The translations under genes and the position numbers were made by a program. This document shows positions 36,620 through 44,905 of a stretch of DNA of 64,000 nucleotides, one piece after another; within the stretch, counting starts at the first letter, position 1; every line of letters starts with the position of its first letter. Origin of the DNA: an uncultured Phycisphaerales bacterium (GTDB lineage: Bacteria; Planctomycetota; Phycisphaerae; Sedimentisphaerales; Anaerobacaceae); contig CAIODZ010000022.1 in NCBI GenBank assembly GCA_903857265.1, positions 1 to 64,000 on the forward strand. The letters run 5' to 3'. Under the pieces are notes generated by a model. The model saw only the letters and a list, made by a program, of their open reading frames with translations, was not told the DNA's origin and searched no databases.

Positions 36620-39600
36620 CTAAAAGCCGGCACAACCGCCGTCTGTTCTATTAAAACACTGGTGCCATTCACTTGCTAACCTGGCGGCAAAATCAACAAA
36701 TTCAAGCGTGTAGGTGCCAAATGCGGGGTTTAGCCAATTATCAGCAAAATAGTCGAAATCTTCAATGTCAAGGACGCAGTCACGATTGATATCCCACTCT
36801 GGTCCACCCAGATGAGGAGCGGTTCCATCATACTGCCTGCACCTCCAGTTGACCGTCTTAAATGACCAAATATCGCTGCTGACACCGTCAGTTACAACCT
36901 TCATATAGTAGGTATTTCCGGAAGCAACAGTCATACCTACGCTGTGCTGACCGCGAGTCGCGGCAACCGAACCACGCGAAGTGGTTGGGTTCGGATTAGT
37001 GTCACAGAAAACCTCATCGGTTGTGCCGCCGTAACCGGAGTACCACTTCAACTGCATAGTACAAGGGTCGGGATTACAATAAACCATCTTATTGCCGTTT
37101 GCAGGCGTGGGCGCTGAGGCCTTCTTGGGCGAAACAGTCGCACTGTTTACAACATAAATAGTACCATCCTGGCCATCTTGAGAAAGAGCCGTTGGGGGAT
37201 TACCCGCAGCAATACCCTTAGCGCCGCCATTAGCGGTAATTGTGCCGGTGTTAGTGTAGGTGGTGCCATAGAAAATGGCCACGCGGCCGCCGCCGCCGCC
37301 GCCGCCGGTCTGATTGGTCTGACCGCCATCGCCGCCTTTGCCTCCGTTTACATCGATAATACCTTCATTTGTAACAGAGCCGCCGGCAATAATCTTTACC
37401 GAACCGCCGCCGCCGCCGCCCGCCGCAATAGCTACCGAAGAACACAGTTGACCGCCGCCATTGGCCCTGATTTGGGAATTGACGTCAAGAAATACGTTGC
37501 CGGTAGCGGCAATCTCAATACCGCCGCCGCCCGCGGCGCCACCTGTAGTAGTGCCGCCCCATCCGCCGGAGCTGCCGCCAAACGGAACAGGCACTTCTTT
37601 ATCGCCATAGCTGGGGCCGCCGGAAAATACAGCAAAAAAGTAGCCGCGACCTGCCTCGCCGCCGACACCGCCGGAACCGCCGCCGCCGCCGCCTTTATAT
37701 GGGGGGTTTACGGGCTGACCCGGACCAAATGTACTTAGCGCAAGGGCTGTTGGGACACATATATAATGGTCAGTACTCGAACTATATACACTAAAGCGCC
37801 CATGGTTATTCTGTGGGAGGGTGTACGAAGTCCAGTAATCGGCAAGTGTAACGGTACGATCATTAAATACACTACCGTCAGGGGGCCCATTATTATGTTT
37901 GGGTCCGGGGAAACCGCCCGAACGCGCAAAGGTGATATCCTGACTTGTAGTTAAAATATCATCTCCGGCAATCTTCACTATGCCGTCATAATAGAAATCG
38001 CCTGTTACGTGAATAGCAAGCGGTGTGGGAAAGATAACAGAACAAACATCTGTAGCGCGATACGCCGGCACTACGATAACATCAAATCGCTTGTCGTAAT
38101 TAAAGCCGTTGAAGTTAAAGACCACCACACCGTCCGAAGCAAGAGTGCCTGTTGAACAAGCGTCCGACCAGCCGTCCTTGTGAGCAAGACAGGTATAGGC
38201 CGGGATAATATGGCTCGCATAGGTTCTATCGACGCCTGCAGTGTTGAAAACAAGCTCGTACGCATTGGTGCGGAAACTCCATATATCTCCCGCTACCGTA
38301 CCTGAACCAGCATAAGTGCTGTTTACACGCCAATAATAGACTGCGCCTCTGCTGCCTGTGGTAGCGATTACGTTATGATCTGAGATGCCATTGGCAATCC
38401 GCACACTGACGCTGCTGGCCGCCACCAGGCACGGGTCTTGCGAAAGATAAACCGAATAGGTTGCCGCAGTAGGAGTACGCCAGTTAACATCGACAAAATT
38501 TTCATTTACATCTTCCGCGCCGTCTATAGGAGATACATTTATCGCTTTGCCTGTTTCGGAAGTAAACGACCAGACCGGGCCATTCGAATCAACACCGCCG
38601 ATGGTTGATTTAACATACCAATAATACTTTATATTAAACGTTAATGGTCCGCCAATTTCAGCATTTGTTGCTATATGTGTTGTGCCGTCGGTTGTTTTTT
38701 TAAGCGGCAGAAGATTCGCATCTGTGTTTGTGCCAAAATATACTTTCTGTGCCGTAGCGCCTGGTGCAGGCACCCAGTTCACATCTGTCGAAATAACCAC
38801 ATTTGAAGACCCCGGAATAGGAAGCAGGGCTCTCGGTTGGGTGGTATCGGGCTGATTGAGAATACTGACCTCCACCGGGGTCAGGGCACGGCTATAAAGA
38901 CGCACATCATCAAGCAGGCCGTCAAATTCGCGCTCCCCTGCTCCAATCCATAAAGGTGAATCATAAAACAAGTCAACATCCATACTGTTAGCATTAAGAG
39001 AAGTAACTATTATGGGCACTTCAACGCCATCGACGTATATCTTGGTGCTTAACTGCGTTGTGGGAGTGCTTGTCTCTTGGCTGTTGCTTCTGTCAATTAC
39101 AACGGCTGCATGATGCCATGTGTTGACTGTAACCCCCAATCCGCTCAGTGTCGATGCTGTTTCCATCTTCAGGCAGTTGTCCTTGTGATAAAACTGGAGT
39201 ACGCCGCCATATATGCGTATTTCCCATAATTGATTCTTGTAAGCATCATCGGTCAGGTAGAGGCTTGCGTGCCTTATTATAGTGCCATCGGTGATACTCG
39301 GCGCATTGAACCAGAATGTCCACGTATGCTTATCTGCCGGAAGGCCAAGGTCGAAGATGCCTGTACCTGACGGCACACTCACCCTAACATCATTGGGGGT
39401 TGGAATGCTGGACGCTACACCGGCACCAGGGGCGTTGTCATGCATCGCCGCGAAGTTCGCGTCGAAACCGAGACCAGGTGCGCTTGTTTCTCCAAACACA
39501 TTAGGATATGTACTGTTATAATCTTCCAGCGTTCCAGTAAGAGCATTAGGAGGAGCGGGCGTTGCGCTCGTGGTCGTATGCGCCCCGTTATTAAAAGCTT

Positions 39601-39715
39601 CAAAATTCATGTTGAAGACCAGAGCGGTATCCGCATCGGGATCCCATACCGCCCACGCACTTGTAGAAACCAATGCCACTATGACCAAAACCACCCACAT
39701 CAATCTACTCTTCAT
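36620..39715 (-). CDS. Large secreted LamG protein with Gly-rich domain and dockerin-like tail
   Basis: The ATG at 39715 follows AAGGAGG and gives a signal peptide ending TSAWAVW. The protein is 1031 aa. Domains in order are a LamG/concanavalin-like domain (about 25-300), Fn3-like or Ig-like modules (about 305-480), a region with GVDRTYASHIIPAYTCL, and a glycine-rich segment (about 660-860) with repeated GGGGGG runs and IRANGGG or IDVNGGKGGDGG. A further Fn3-like module precedes a C-terminal dockerin-like pair (DINRDCVLDIEDFDYFADNW) ending HQCFNRTDGGCAGF. It probably binds carbohydrate at the cell surface; no catalytic motif is visible. Confidence 0.82.
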   Translation of the reverse strand: MKSRLMWVVLVIVALVSTSAWAVWDPDADTALVFNMNFEAFNNGAHTTTSATPAPPNALTGTLEDYNSTYPNVFGETSAPGLGFDANFAAMHDNAPGAGVASSIPTPNDVRVSVPSGTGIFDLGLPADKHTWTFWFNAPSITDGTIIRHASLYLTDDAYKNQLWEIRIYGGVLQFYHKDNCLKMETASTLSGLGVTVNTWHHAAVVIDRSNSQETSTPTTQLSTKIYVDGVEVPIIVTSLNANSMDVDLFYDSPLWIGAGEREFDGLLDDVRLYSRALTPVEVSILNQPDTTQPRALLPIPGSSNVVISTDVNWVPAPGATAQKVYFGTNTDANLLPLKKTTDGTTHIATNAEIGGPLTFNIKYYWYVKSTIGGVDSNGPVWSFTSETGKAINVSPIDGAEDVNENFVDVNWRTPTAATYSVYLSQDPCLVAASSVSVRIANGISDHNVIATTGSRGAVYYWRVNSTYAGSGTVAGDIWSFRTNAYELVFNTAGVDRTYASHIIPAYTCLAHKDGWSDACSTGTLASDGVVVFNFNGFNYDKRFDVIVVPAYRATDVCSVIFPTPLAIHVTGDFYYDGIVKIAGDDILTTSQDITFARSGGFPGPKHNNGPPDGSVFNDRTVTLADYWTSYTLPQNNHGRFSVYSSSTDHYICVPTALALSTFGPGQPVNPPYKGGGGGGSGGVGGEAGRGYFFAVFSGGPSYGDKEVPVPFGGSSGGWGGTTTGGAAGGGGIEIAATGNVFLDVNSQIRANGGGQLCSSVAIAAGGGGGGSVKIIAGGSVTNEGIIDVNGGKGGDGGQTNQTGGGGGGGRVAIFYGTTYTNTGTITANGGAKGIAAGNPPTALSQDGQDGTIYVVNSATVSPKKASAPTPANGNKMVYCNPDPCTMQLKWYSGYGGTTDEVFCDTNPNPTTSRGSVAATRGQHSVGMTVASGNTYYMKVVTDGVSSDIWSFKTVNWRCRQYDGTAPHLGGPEWDINRDCVLDIEDFDYFADNWLNPAFGTYTLEFVDFAARLASEWHQCFNRTDGGCAGF

Positions 39716-39789
39716 AGCTATGTCCTCCTTATAAGACAAAAAACTGCCCCAATATGCCAAAAGGCTTACAAAACACTCTAAAATTTCAA

Positions 39790-39810
39790 TCTGAAGTACA
39801 TTGCTTCAGA
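39790..39810. promoter_or_regulatory. Inverted repeat TCTGAAG-N7-CTTCAGA, copy 2
   Basis: Identical arms and spacing to the copy at 33869, with a different centre (TACATTG against TATTGCG). It lies 75 bp upstream of the LamG gene ATG, about the same distance as copy 1 from its gene. Confidence 0.5.
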
Positions 39811-39964
39811 CACCTGTTAGTTTATTATTACTATGTTTACGCAAGGCCCCCGGACTATAATAAATTAAGACCTGTAAGAATCCCGGAATAACGCCTTAAC
39901 AGCAGAAATGTTCACTTTGACTTGCAAAAGAGCATAGACCGACACTTCATACCGCCCAAATTCC

Positions 39965-40006
39965 CTCAGGGCCATACTCTTTTATTGAATATGGCCCTGA
40001 GTTTTT
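39965..40006. terminator. Strong hairpin after the PEP-CTERM gene
   Basis: A perfect 12-bp stem (CTCAGGGCCATA / TATGGCCCTGAG) with a 13-nt loop lies 22 bp after the PEP-CTERM stop. The T run is on the + strand side, while the gene is on the minus strand. It may therefore stabilise the 3' end or block + strand read-through rather than act as a canonical terminator. Confidence 0.6.
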
Positions 40007-40027
40007 AATTCTGATAAAACTTTCCCT

Positions 40028-41059
40028 TTACTTCTTGTTACGTCTAATGGCAAGTAAGCCAAGACCAAGCAATGCAATCGTAGCCGGCTCAGGAGTATAC
40101 GTCAGGCGAAGAGTATCTTTGAAGTTATCGGCATTTGTATCCACCCAGGAAGCCGTCCAGCCAACCGGAAGGACGCTGAATGCGCCACTGCCATTGTCGT
40201 AAGTGCTGCTCTTGGTGTTGAACGTCCAAACATCAAAGAAGCTGTTCACGGCCGGGGCCTCGCCCAGCACGTCGACCTGTAACGTTGCGCCCGCGGTGTT
40301 GGCATAATTCCCGTACTGGAGAACCGTATCATACGAGCTTGCGGAAGCAATGTCAAAATTCAGGATTCCGCCTGTACCAACTGTATAATCCATTGAATTG
40401 GTGCTGTTGCCTACGGTTATTGCTTTAACCGTATCAATAGCGCCTATTTCCAGTTTGCACGTGCCCTGATTAAAACCACCGCCTGCGCTATTAAGCCCGA
40501 ACCGATAGATCATGTTACGGATGACCAACGTTCCGCCAGTAGCATTGAACTGGGCGCTATTGTTGGTGGCATTACCCTTGCTGAGTACCTCAGTATCAAG
40601 GACGCCCCCGGACAGATTGTAAATTGCCGTCCCAAGAGTTGTACTGGCCGAAACAAGACGTGTTTCGCCTGTTCCAGGATAACCGGGCTGAAAGACGCTT
40701 ACAGTTCCGGCACTCTGGTTGACGGTCACTGATGTAGCAGCATTCGAAGTCTTTACGAGCGTAAAGAGCTCCGCCGAGGCCTTGGAGCTGGTCAGATTCG
40801 AGCTGATGTTCAACACAACAGTGTCTGTTCCAGCAGCAACGCCCATCAAAAGCTGGGGAGTCACCTGACTTGAATTAACTGTCACATTGCCAACATCGAT
40901 TTGTGCCGTTTGATCTGAAGGCACCGCACCACCACTCCATTTAGTCGTGTCGCTCCAGTTGCCAGTGCTACCACTGACCCAGGTCCTGGTTGCCTGGGCT
41001 GTCGAACCAATCGACAATAACAAAACACATACCATTAATACACCTACACATCTTCTCAT
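40028..41059 (-). CDS. PEP-CTERM protein with autotransporter-like beta-repeat
   Basis: This 343-residue exported protein has SD GGAGG, ATG 41059 and a signal peptide ending STAQA. The mature part starts TRTWVSGSTGNWSDTTKW, a pattern common in secreted beta-helix proteins. The C-terminal sorting signal is YTPEPATIALLGLGLLAIRRNKK-like: PEP, a hydrophobic helix, then a basic tail. It should be processed by an exosortase and retained or released at the surface. It has no recognisable catalytic site. As first gene of the minus-strand run, it lies about 138 bp from the 32-bp candidate operator. Confidence 0.88.
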   Translation of the reverse strand: MRRCVGVLMVCVLLLSIGSTAQATRTWVSGSTGNWSDTTKWSGGAVPSDQTAQIDVGNVTVNSSQVTPQLLMGVAAGTDTVVLNISSNLTSSKASAELFTLVKTSNAATSVTVNQSAGTVSVFQPGYPGTGETRLVSASTTLGTAIYNLSGGVLDTEVLSKGNATNNSAQFNATGGTLVIRNMIYRFGLNSAGGGFNQGTCKLEIGAIDTVKAITVGNSTNSMDYTVGTGGILNFDIASASSYDTVLQYGNYANTAGATLQVDVLGEAPAVNSFFDVWTFNTKSSTYDNGSGAFSVLPVGWTASWVDTNADNFKDTLRLTYTPEPATIALLGLGLLAIRRNKK

Positions 41060-41196
41060 TCTGTCTCCTCCTAAAACTAAAACAATAAAAAAAACACGCG
41101 CGCTTTACTTGTATTTACAAATAGATACCTGGCACACACCAGGCACCCTTCTTCACTATCGATTTTCACAAAAATTAACATTTTAAACAAGACCAT

Positions 41197-41228
41197 TTTG
41201 CGCACATATAAAGTCGATTTCGCGCAAA
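41197..41228. promoter_or_regulatory. Candidate operator TTTGCGC-N18-GCGCAAA, copy 1
   Basis: Perfect 7-bp inverted arms are separated by exactly 18 bp. The same arms and spacing recur at 51759-51790 between two divergent pectin genes. The right arm overlaps the CGCAAAGGCCGTA direct repeat. The XylR-like regulator encoded downstream is the obvious candidate binder (inference). Confidence 0.6.
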
Positions 41229-41659
41229 GGCCGTAACTGCATCAAAATCAAGGGTTTAGCACATAATTTTGCTCAGATATGCGGTTTGTTTTCTTAAAAT
41301 TACCCAATACTTTTAACGCGATAAAATTCAAGAATTTACAAAGAAATCTGCATTTTAGGATTAGTCCCAAAAAATGCCGTCTAAATCGCTAATTTTGATG
41401 TTCCGGCGATATCTGTCGCCTGATACTTTGAATTCTTAATCACCCCTGGTTTCACCCGCAAAGGCCGTATTATTCGCTCGTCCCTGGGGTTCGGTGCTCA
41501 AGAAAAACGAAAATAAAATATACTCTTCGCCAGATTATACTGTATACTTCGTTTCGGATATTGCCGCTGCGCCTGCGCAAAATCATTTAAAATTTACTGC
41601 CTCAAAAATGAAAATCGGCGAGCAATGCGCGGCGGTCTCAGCTTACAAGCTGCAGCATG

Positions 41660-41687
41660 TTGACAAATCTATTTAAATCGATATAAT
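41660..41687 (+). promoter_or_regulatory. Consensus promoter of the XylR-like regulator
   Basis: TTGACA (41660-41665), a 16-bp spacer and TATAAT (41682-41687) match both consensus hexamers fully. The regulator ATG is 77 bp beyond the -10. Confidence 0.75.
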
Positions 41688-41763
41688 AGTTTACCACTTC
41701 GGTTTTCTCGAAAGTGTTTTGTGTACACACAAAAACTAAAAAACAGACAAAGATCGCGATGAG

Positions 41764-42954
41764 ATGAAAGAAAAAATAAAAATAGCTTTCGCTCACAATA
41801 ATATCACTCACAACACCGAAGGGTTGATGGCCGGCATCTCTGAATACATCCGTGACAAGGGGAACCGGCAGTTGATTATCTGGCCTGATTGCTCGCAAAA
41901 ATCACTGATGTTTCTCAAGGAAAGAGGGTGTAAAGGCGCTTTTGCAAGCATACAGACAACTATAAAGGCAGAAGAATTGCTCCGGATCGGCATACCCGTA
42001 ATAGGAGTGGCCACAATACAAAATTTGCTCAATATTCCCTTTGTGAGCGCGAATTCCAAAGAGGTCGCACAGATGGCCTGCGAATATCTGCTGGAAAAGA
42101 AATTCGGAAATCTTGCATTTTTCGGCCTTACGCAGGCAAAGTGGTCCGCTGAAAGGCTGGAACACTTTTCCCAATACCTGGCCAAGCGAGGTTATAATGT
42201 CCACGTGTTCAAAGAAAAGCAGGTGCTACTTAGGAATGATGTGACTCCATTTACCAGATTATGGATTAACACGGCTCTCAACGCCGGCCAACAGAAACTA
42301 ATAGAATGGCTTAAACAACTCCCCAAGCCGGTAGCCATACTGGCCAGTTGCGACATATTCGCCTGCTATTTGCTCAATGTGGCCAAAGAAGCCGGCTTCA
42401 GCATTCCGGACGAAATTGCCATCCTCGGCGTCAATAACGACAATGCCCTCTGCAATATCTGCGACCCGCCACTGTCGAGCATCGCATTTAATTTCAAAAA
42501 AGCCGGTTATGATGCCGCCAAACTGCTCGACAAAATGATATCAGGACAGGAAACTATGCAGGGTCAGTGCATAGAAATTCAGCCGACGCATGTCGAAACA
42601 CGCGGCTCAACAGATATCTACGCAATCGACGACACTGCTATCGTAGAAGCCATGAAGTATATCAGGCAAAACGGCCATACCCCCCTTCAGGTCGATGCAA
42701 TCGCCAACCACGTTTGTATGAGCAAGCGCCTGCTGCAGTTGAGGTTCCATGATTTAATCGGGAAATCCGTACACGATGAAATCATTCAGGCGCACTTTGA
42801 AATCGCTAAAGCAATGCTCATTGAGACAAATCTTCCAGTCGATGAAATAGCTGTTCACTCGGGATTTCATTACACCTCAAATATGAGACGTGCCTTTACA
42901 AAAATCACCGGAATGCTGCCTCAGAAATACCGCCAGGTTTACCACGCTCATTAG
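41764..42954 (+). CDS. XylR-like AraC family transcriptional regulator
   Basis: This 396-residue cytosolic regulator has two parts. Residues about 6-275 form a LacI/GalR-type periplasmic-binding-like sensor (AFAHNNITHNTEGLMAGI, then AILGVNNDNALCNICDPPLSSI). Residues about 290-395 form an AraC-type double helix-turn-helix (IANHVCMSKRLLQLRFHDLIG, split by the domain's first helices, then VDEIAVHSGFHYTSNMRRAFTKITG). This is the XylR layout, in which sugar binding controls the DNA-binding domain. Its place inside the pectin locus suggests it senses a pectin breakdown product. It is preceded by a perfect consensus promoter. Confidence 0.88.
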   Translation: MKEKIKIAFAHNNITHNTEGLMAGISEYIRDKGNRQLIIWPDCSQKSLMFLKERGCKGAFASIQTTIKAEELLRIGIPVIGVATIQNLLNIPFVSANSKEVAQMACEYLLEKKFGNLAFFGLTQAKWSAERLEHFSQYLAKRGYNVHVFKEKQVLLRNDVTPFTRLWINTALNAGQQKLIEWLKQLPKPVAILASCDIFACYLLNVAKEAGFSIPDEIAILGVNNDNALCNICDPPLSSIAFNFKKAGYDAAKLLDKMISGQETMQGQCIEIQPTHVETRGSTDIYAIDDTAIVEAMKYIRQNGHTPLQVDAIANHVCMSKRLLQLRFHDLIGKSVHDEIIQAHFEIAKAMLIETNLPVDEIAVHSGFHYTSNMRRAFTKITGMLPQKYRQVYHAH

Positions 42955-42987
42955 ACCGTGTTTGTTTTGTTGTCAGCACTCGCCCGC
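42946..42987 (+). repeat. Imperfect direct repeat at left border of the TMTC-like block
   Basis: It starts at the regulator's last codons with GCTCATTAGAC. It aligns without gaps to 48258-48299 (31 of 42 identical by my count). Read on the minus strand, its right part resembles the codons for the GEC-type C-terminal tail seen in the dockerin proteins, but broken by a stop. Confidence 0.6.
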
Positions 42988-43015
42988 AGTAAATTAATAT
43001 TTGAAAAACATAGAA

Positions 43016-44734
43016 TTATTTCTTTGTATCTTCTGACGTTTCGTCTTTAGGTTTCTGCTTTTCGGCCAGAAAGATATCGAGATTAACTTTTGCGGGTTTA
43101 TAGTCCGGCCTGATTTGCAGGGCCAGTCTAAATTGTTCGATTGCCTCGTCAAGTTTCCCCATCTTTGCCAGCACATAGCCCAGATTGTTATGTACGGCGG
43201 GCGTATTCATTGTTTTAACCGCGATTCTGTAGTGCTTCGCCGCCTGGGCATAATCGCCTTTAGTCGCAAGAGCAACGCCAATATTGGCATTGACTTCCAC
43301 ATCAGCGGGATTTATTTCTAACGCCCTTTTATAGCTATCAATGGCTTCATCAACCCGTCCTATCTTGTATAGATTAGAGCCAAGGTCGTTATGGGTTTCA
43401 ATAAAATCGGGCCTGATTCGGACAGCTTCAATGTTATGATAAATTGCCTCATCGACACGGCCTTCTTCCAGAAGCACGCCCGCCAGGCAAAGATGCGCTT
43501 TGTAATTATTGTCGGTTACTTTCAGTGCGTGCTGAAAAAGCGGTAAGCTGTCTTTCCAGTATTGCAGTTGAATAAATGTGCATACAGCCAGTGCAAAAAA
43601 AAACGCCACCGAAAACGCCACCAGCGCGACCTTTCGACATCCGAACAATTCCGGTAAGCCCCAGGCGATGATAATAAATAAACCTGTCAAAGTAATGTAG
43701 CTGTAACGGTCTGCCATGGCCTGCGTACCGACTTGTATCAGGCCTATAACGGGTATAAGTGTTCCAAGATACCAGAACCAGCCTGTAACCAGGTATTGAT
43801 GTTTTTTGGCAAATCGAATTACGAAAACCGTTACGGCTAAGAGTAAAACGGCTGAAACAAAAGCATATAGAATCGATACGTTTGGTCCGGGGTGGGGATA
43901 AAAGCAGACAAGCCGGACAGGCCAAATCATTTTCTCTATATATCCTGTGTAAGAAACAAGAGCATTGAGAATGCGGAACTTTAAAGGGAGCATAGCAAAT
44001 ATTGTTACAGCTCCCCCTTTTATCTGGATAAGGTATGTAACTACGGAAGATGCGATGACCATCACAAACAGCGGAATTTTCTCGATGAAAAGCGGCAGCA
44101 GCGAATGTTTTGATTTAATTCTGTTCAACGGCCAATAGTCCAAAAGCAAAAGCACAAAGGGTAAAGTAACCAGCATAGGTTTCGCCATCAGGCCCAGAGC
44201 AAAAAATGCGACTATCAATAAATAATTAGCAATTCTCGGACGATTGACGAAACGAACATAAGCCCACATTGTAAGCAACCAGAAAAAAGTGCTCAACACG
44301 TCTTTGCGTTCGGAAACCCAGGCGACAGATTCGACGTGAAGCGGATGAAGAGCAAATAGAGCCGCCACAAAGGCACTCGGCCAAAGCCTTTGCGTCATTT
44401 GTTTCAGAACAATAAAAAGGAGCAGCGTATTTGCAATGTGAAAGATAAGATTAGTAAGGTGATGACCACCAGCATTAGAACCGAAAAGCCGCCAGTCCAG
44501 CATGTGCGACAGCCATGTTAAGGGATGCCAATTGCCAATATAGCCCGTGGTAAATGCCCATTTTACTGCCTGGAGCGTTATGCCGTTCTGGATATTCGGA
44601 TTTTCACAAACATAGCCGGGGTCGTCATAATTAATAAAATCATAGCTGCGAACCTGACAATAGACCGCTGCGGTGGCAAGCGTCAATACCAAACAAATCC
44701 AAAAACTGCCGTATTTAGTCAATTTGTTGCTCAT
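43016..44734 (-). CDS. TMTC-like membrane protein with TPR repeats, copy 1
   Basis: The start MSNKLTKY at 44734 overlaps the end of the next copy by 20 bp. The 572-residue protein has about 10-12 hydrophobic segments (about 10-385) of GT-C glycosyltransferase type. It has the early acidic loop YDFINYDDPGY and the family signature LHPLHVESVAWVSERKD, followed by TPR repeats (about 410-550). TMTC-type proteins transfer sugars, often mannose, to secreted proteins in eukaryotes; the bacterial role is unproven. The tail is lysine-rich (EKQKPKDETSEDTKK). Confidence 0.82.
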   Translation of the reverse strand: MSNKLTKYGSFWICLVLTLATAAVYCQVRSYDFINYDDPGYVCENPNIQNGITLQAVKWAFTTGYIGNWHPLTWLSHMLDWRLFGSNAGGHHLTNLIFHIANTLLLFIVLKQMTQRLWPSAFVAALFALHPLHVESVAWVSERKDVLSTFFWLLTMWAYVRFVNRPRIANYLLIVAFFALGLMAKPMLVTLPFVLLLLDYWPLNRIKSKHSLLPLFIEKIPLFVMVIASSVVTYLIQIKGGAVTIFAMLPLKFRILNALVSYTGYIEKMIWPVRLVCFYPHPGPNVSILYAFVSAVLLLAVTVFVIRFAKKHQYLVTGWFWYLGTLIPVIGLIQVGTQAMADRYSYITLTGLFIIIAWGLPELFGCRKVALVAFSVAFFFALAVCTFIQLQYWKDSLPLFQHALKVTDNNYKAHLCLAGVLLEEGRVDEAIYHNIEAVRIRPDFIETHNDLGSNLYKIGRVDEAIDSYKRALEINPADVEVNANIGVALATKGDYAQAAKHYRIAVKTMNTPAVHNNLGYVLAKMGKLDEAIEQFRLALQIRPDYKPAKVNLDIFLAEKQKPKDETSEDTKK

Positions 44735-44905
44735 TTTCGATATAAGGTTTGCCCGCCTTGTACAGAGCCAGCCGGCTTCCAAGCTCCTTTTTAAGCGTTT
44801 CCTGTTCGGAAGATTGGCATAATTCCAGGGCTTTTTCAGTTATTTCTATGGCTTTACTGAAGTTGCCTGCTGCCGCATAAGCAACAGCCAGAGTATCCAA
44901 AAATT
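44700..44905 (-). repeat. About 200-bp direct repeat, copy A
   Basis: This covers the end of copy 2 and the start of copy 1 of the TMTC-like genes. It is nearly identical to 46639-46844, differing at scattered bases. It encodes the shared tail ending ALYKAGKPYIENEQQID. Confidence 0.8.

Larger units (their letters stand above)
41060..41763. other. Divergent intergenic region between PEP-CTERM and regulator genes
   Basis: About 700 bp without a supported gene. It contains the TTTGCGC-N18-GCGCAAA inverted repeat (41197-41228), a direct repeat CGCAAAGGCCGTA (41223-41235 and 41457-41469) and a consensus promoter for the regulator (41660-41687). A 60-codon frame at 41494 has no family features. 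Confidence 0.7.

Noticed and set aside
37178-37738. Alanine-rich long frame opposite the LamG gene
   Set aside because: It is the antisense shadow of the glycine-coding CCG tracts and has no start signal.
41494-41676. 60-codon frame in the divergent intergenic region
   Set aside because: No ribosome-binding site, no family features, and it overlaps the consensus promoter of the regulator.
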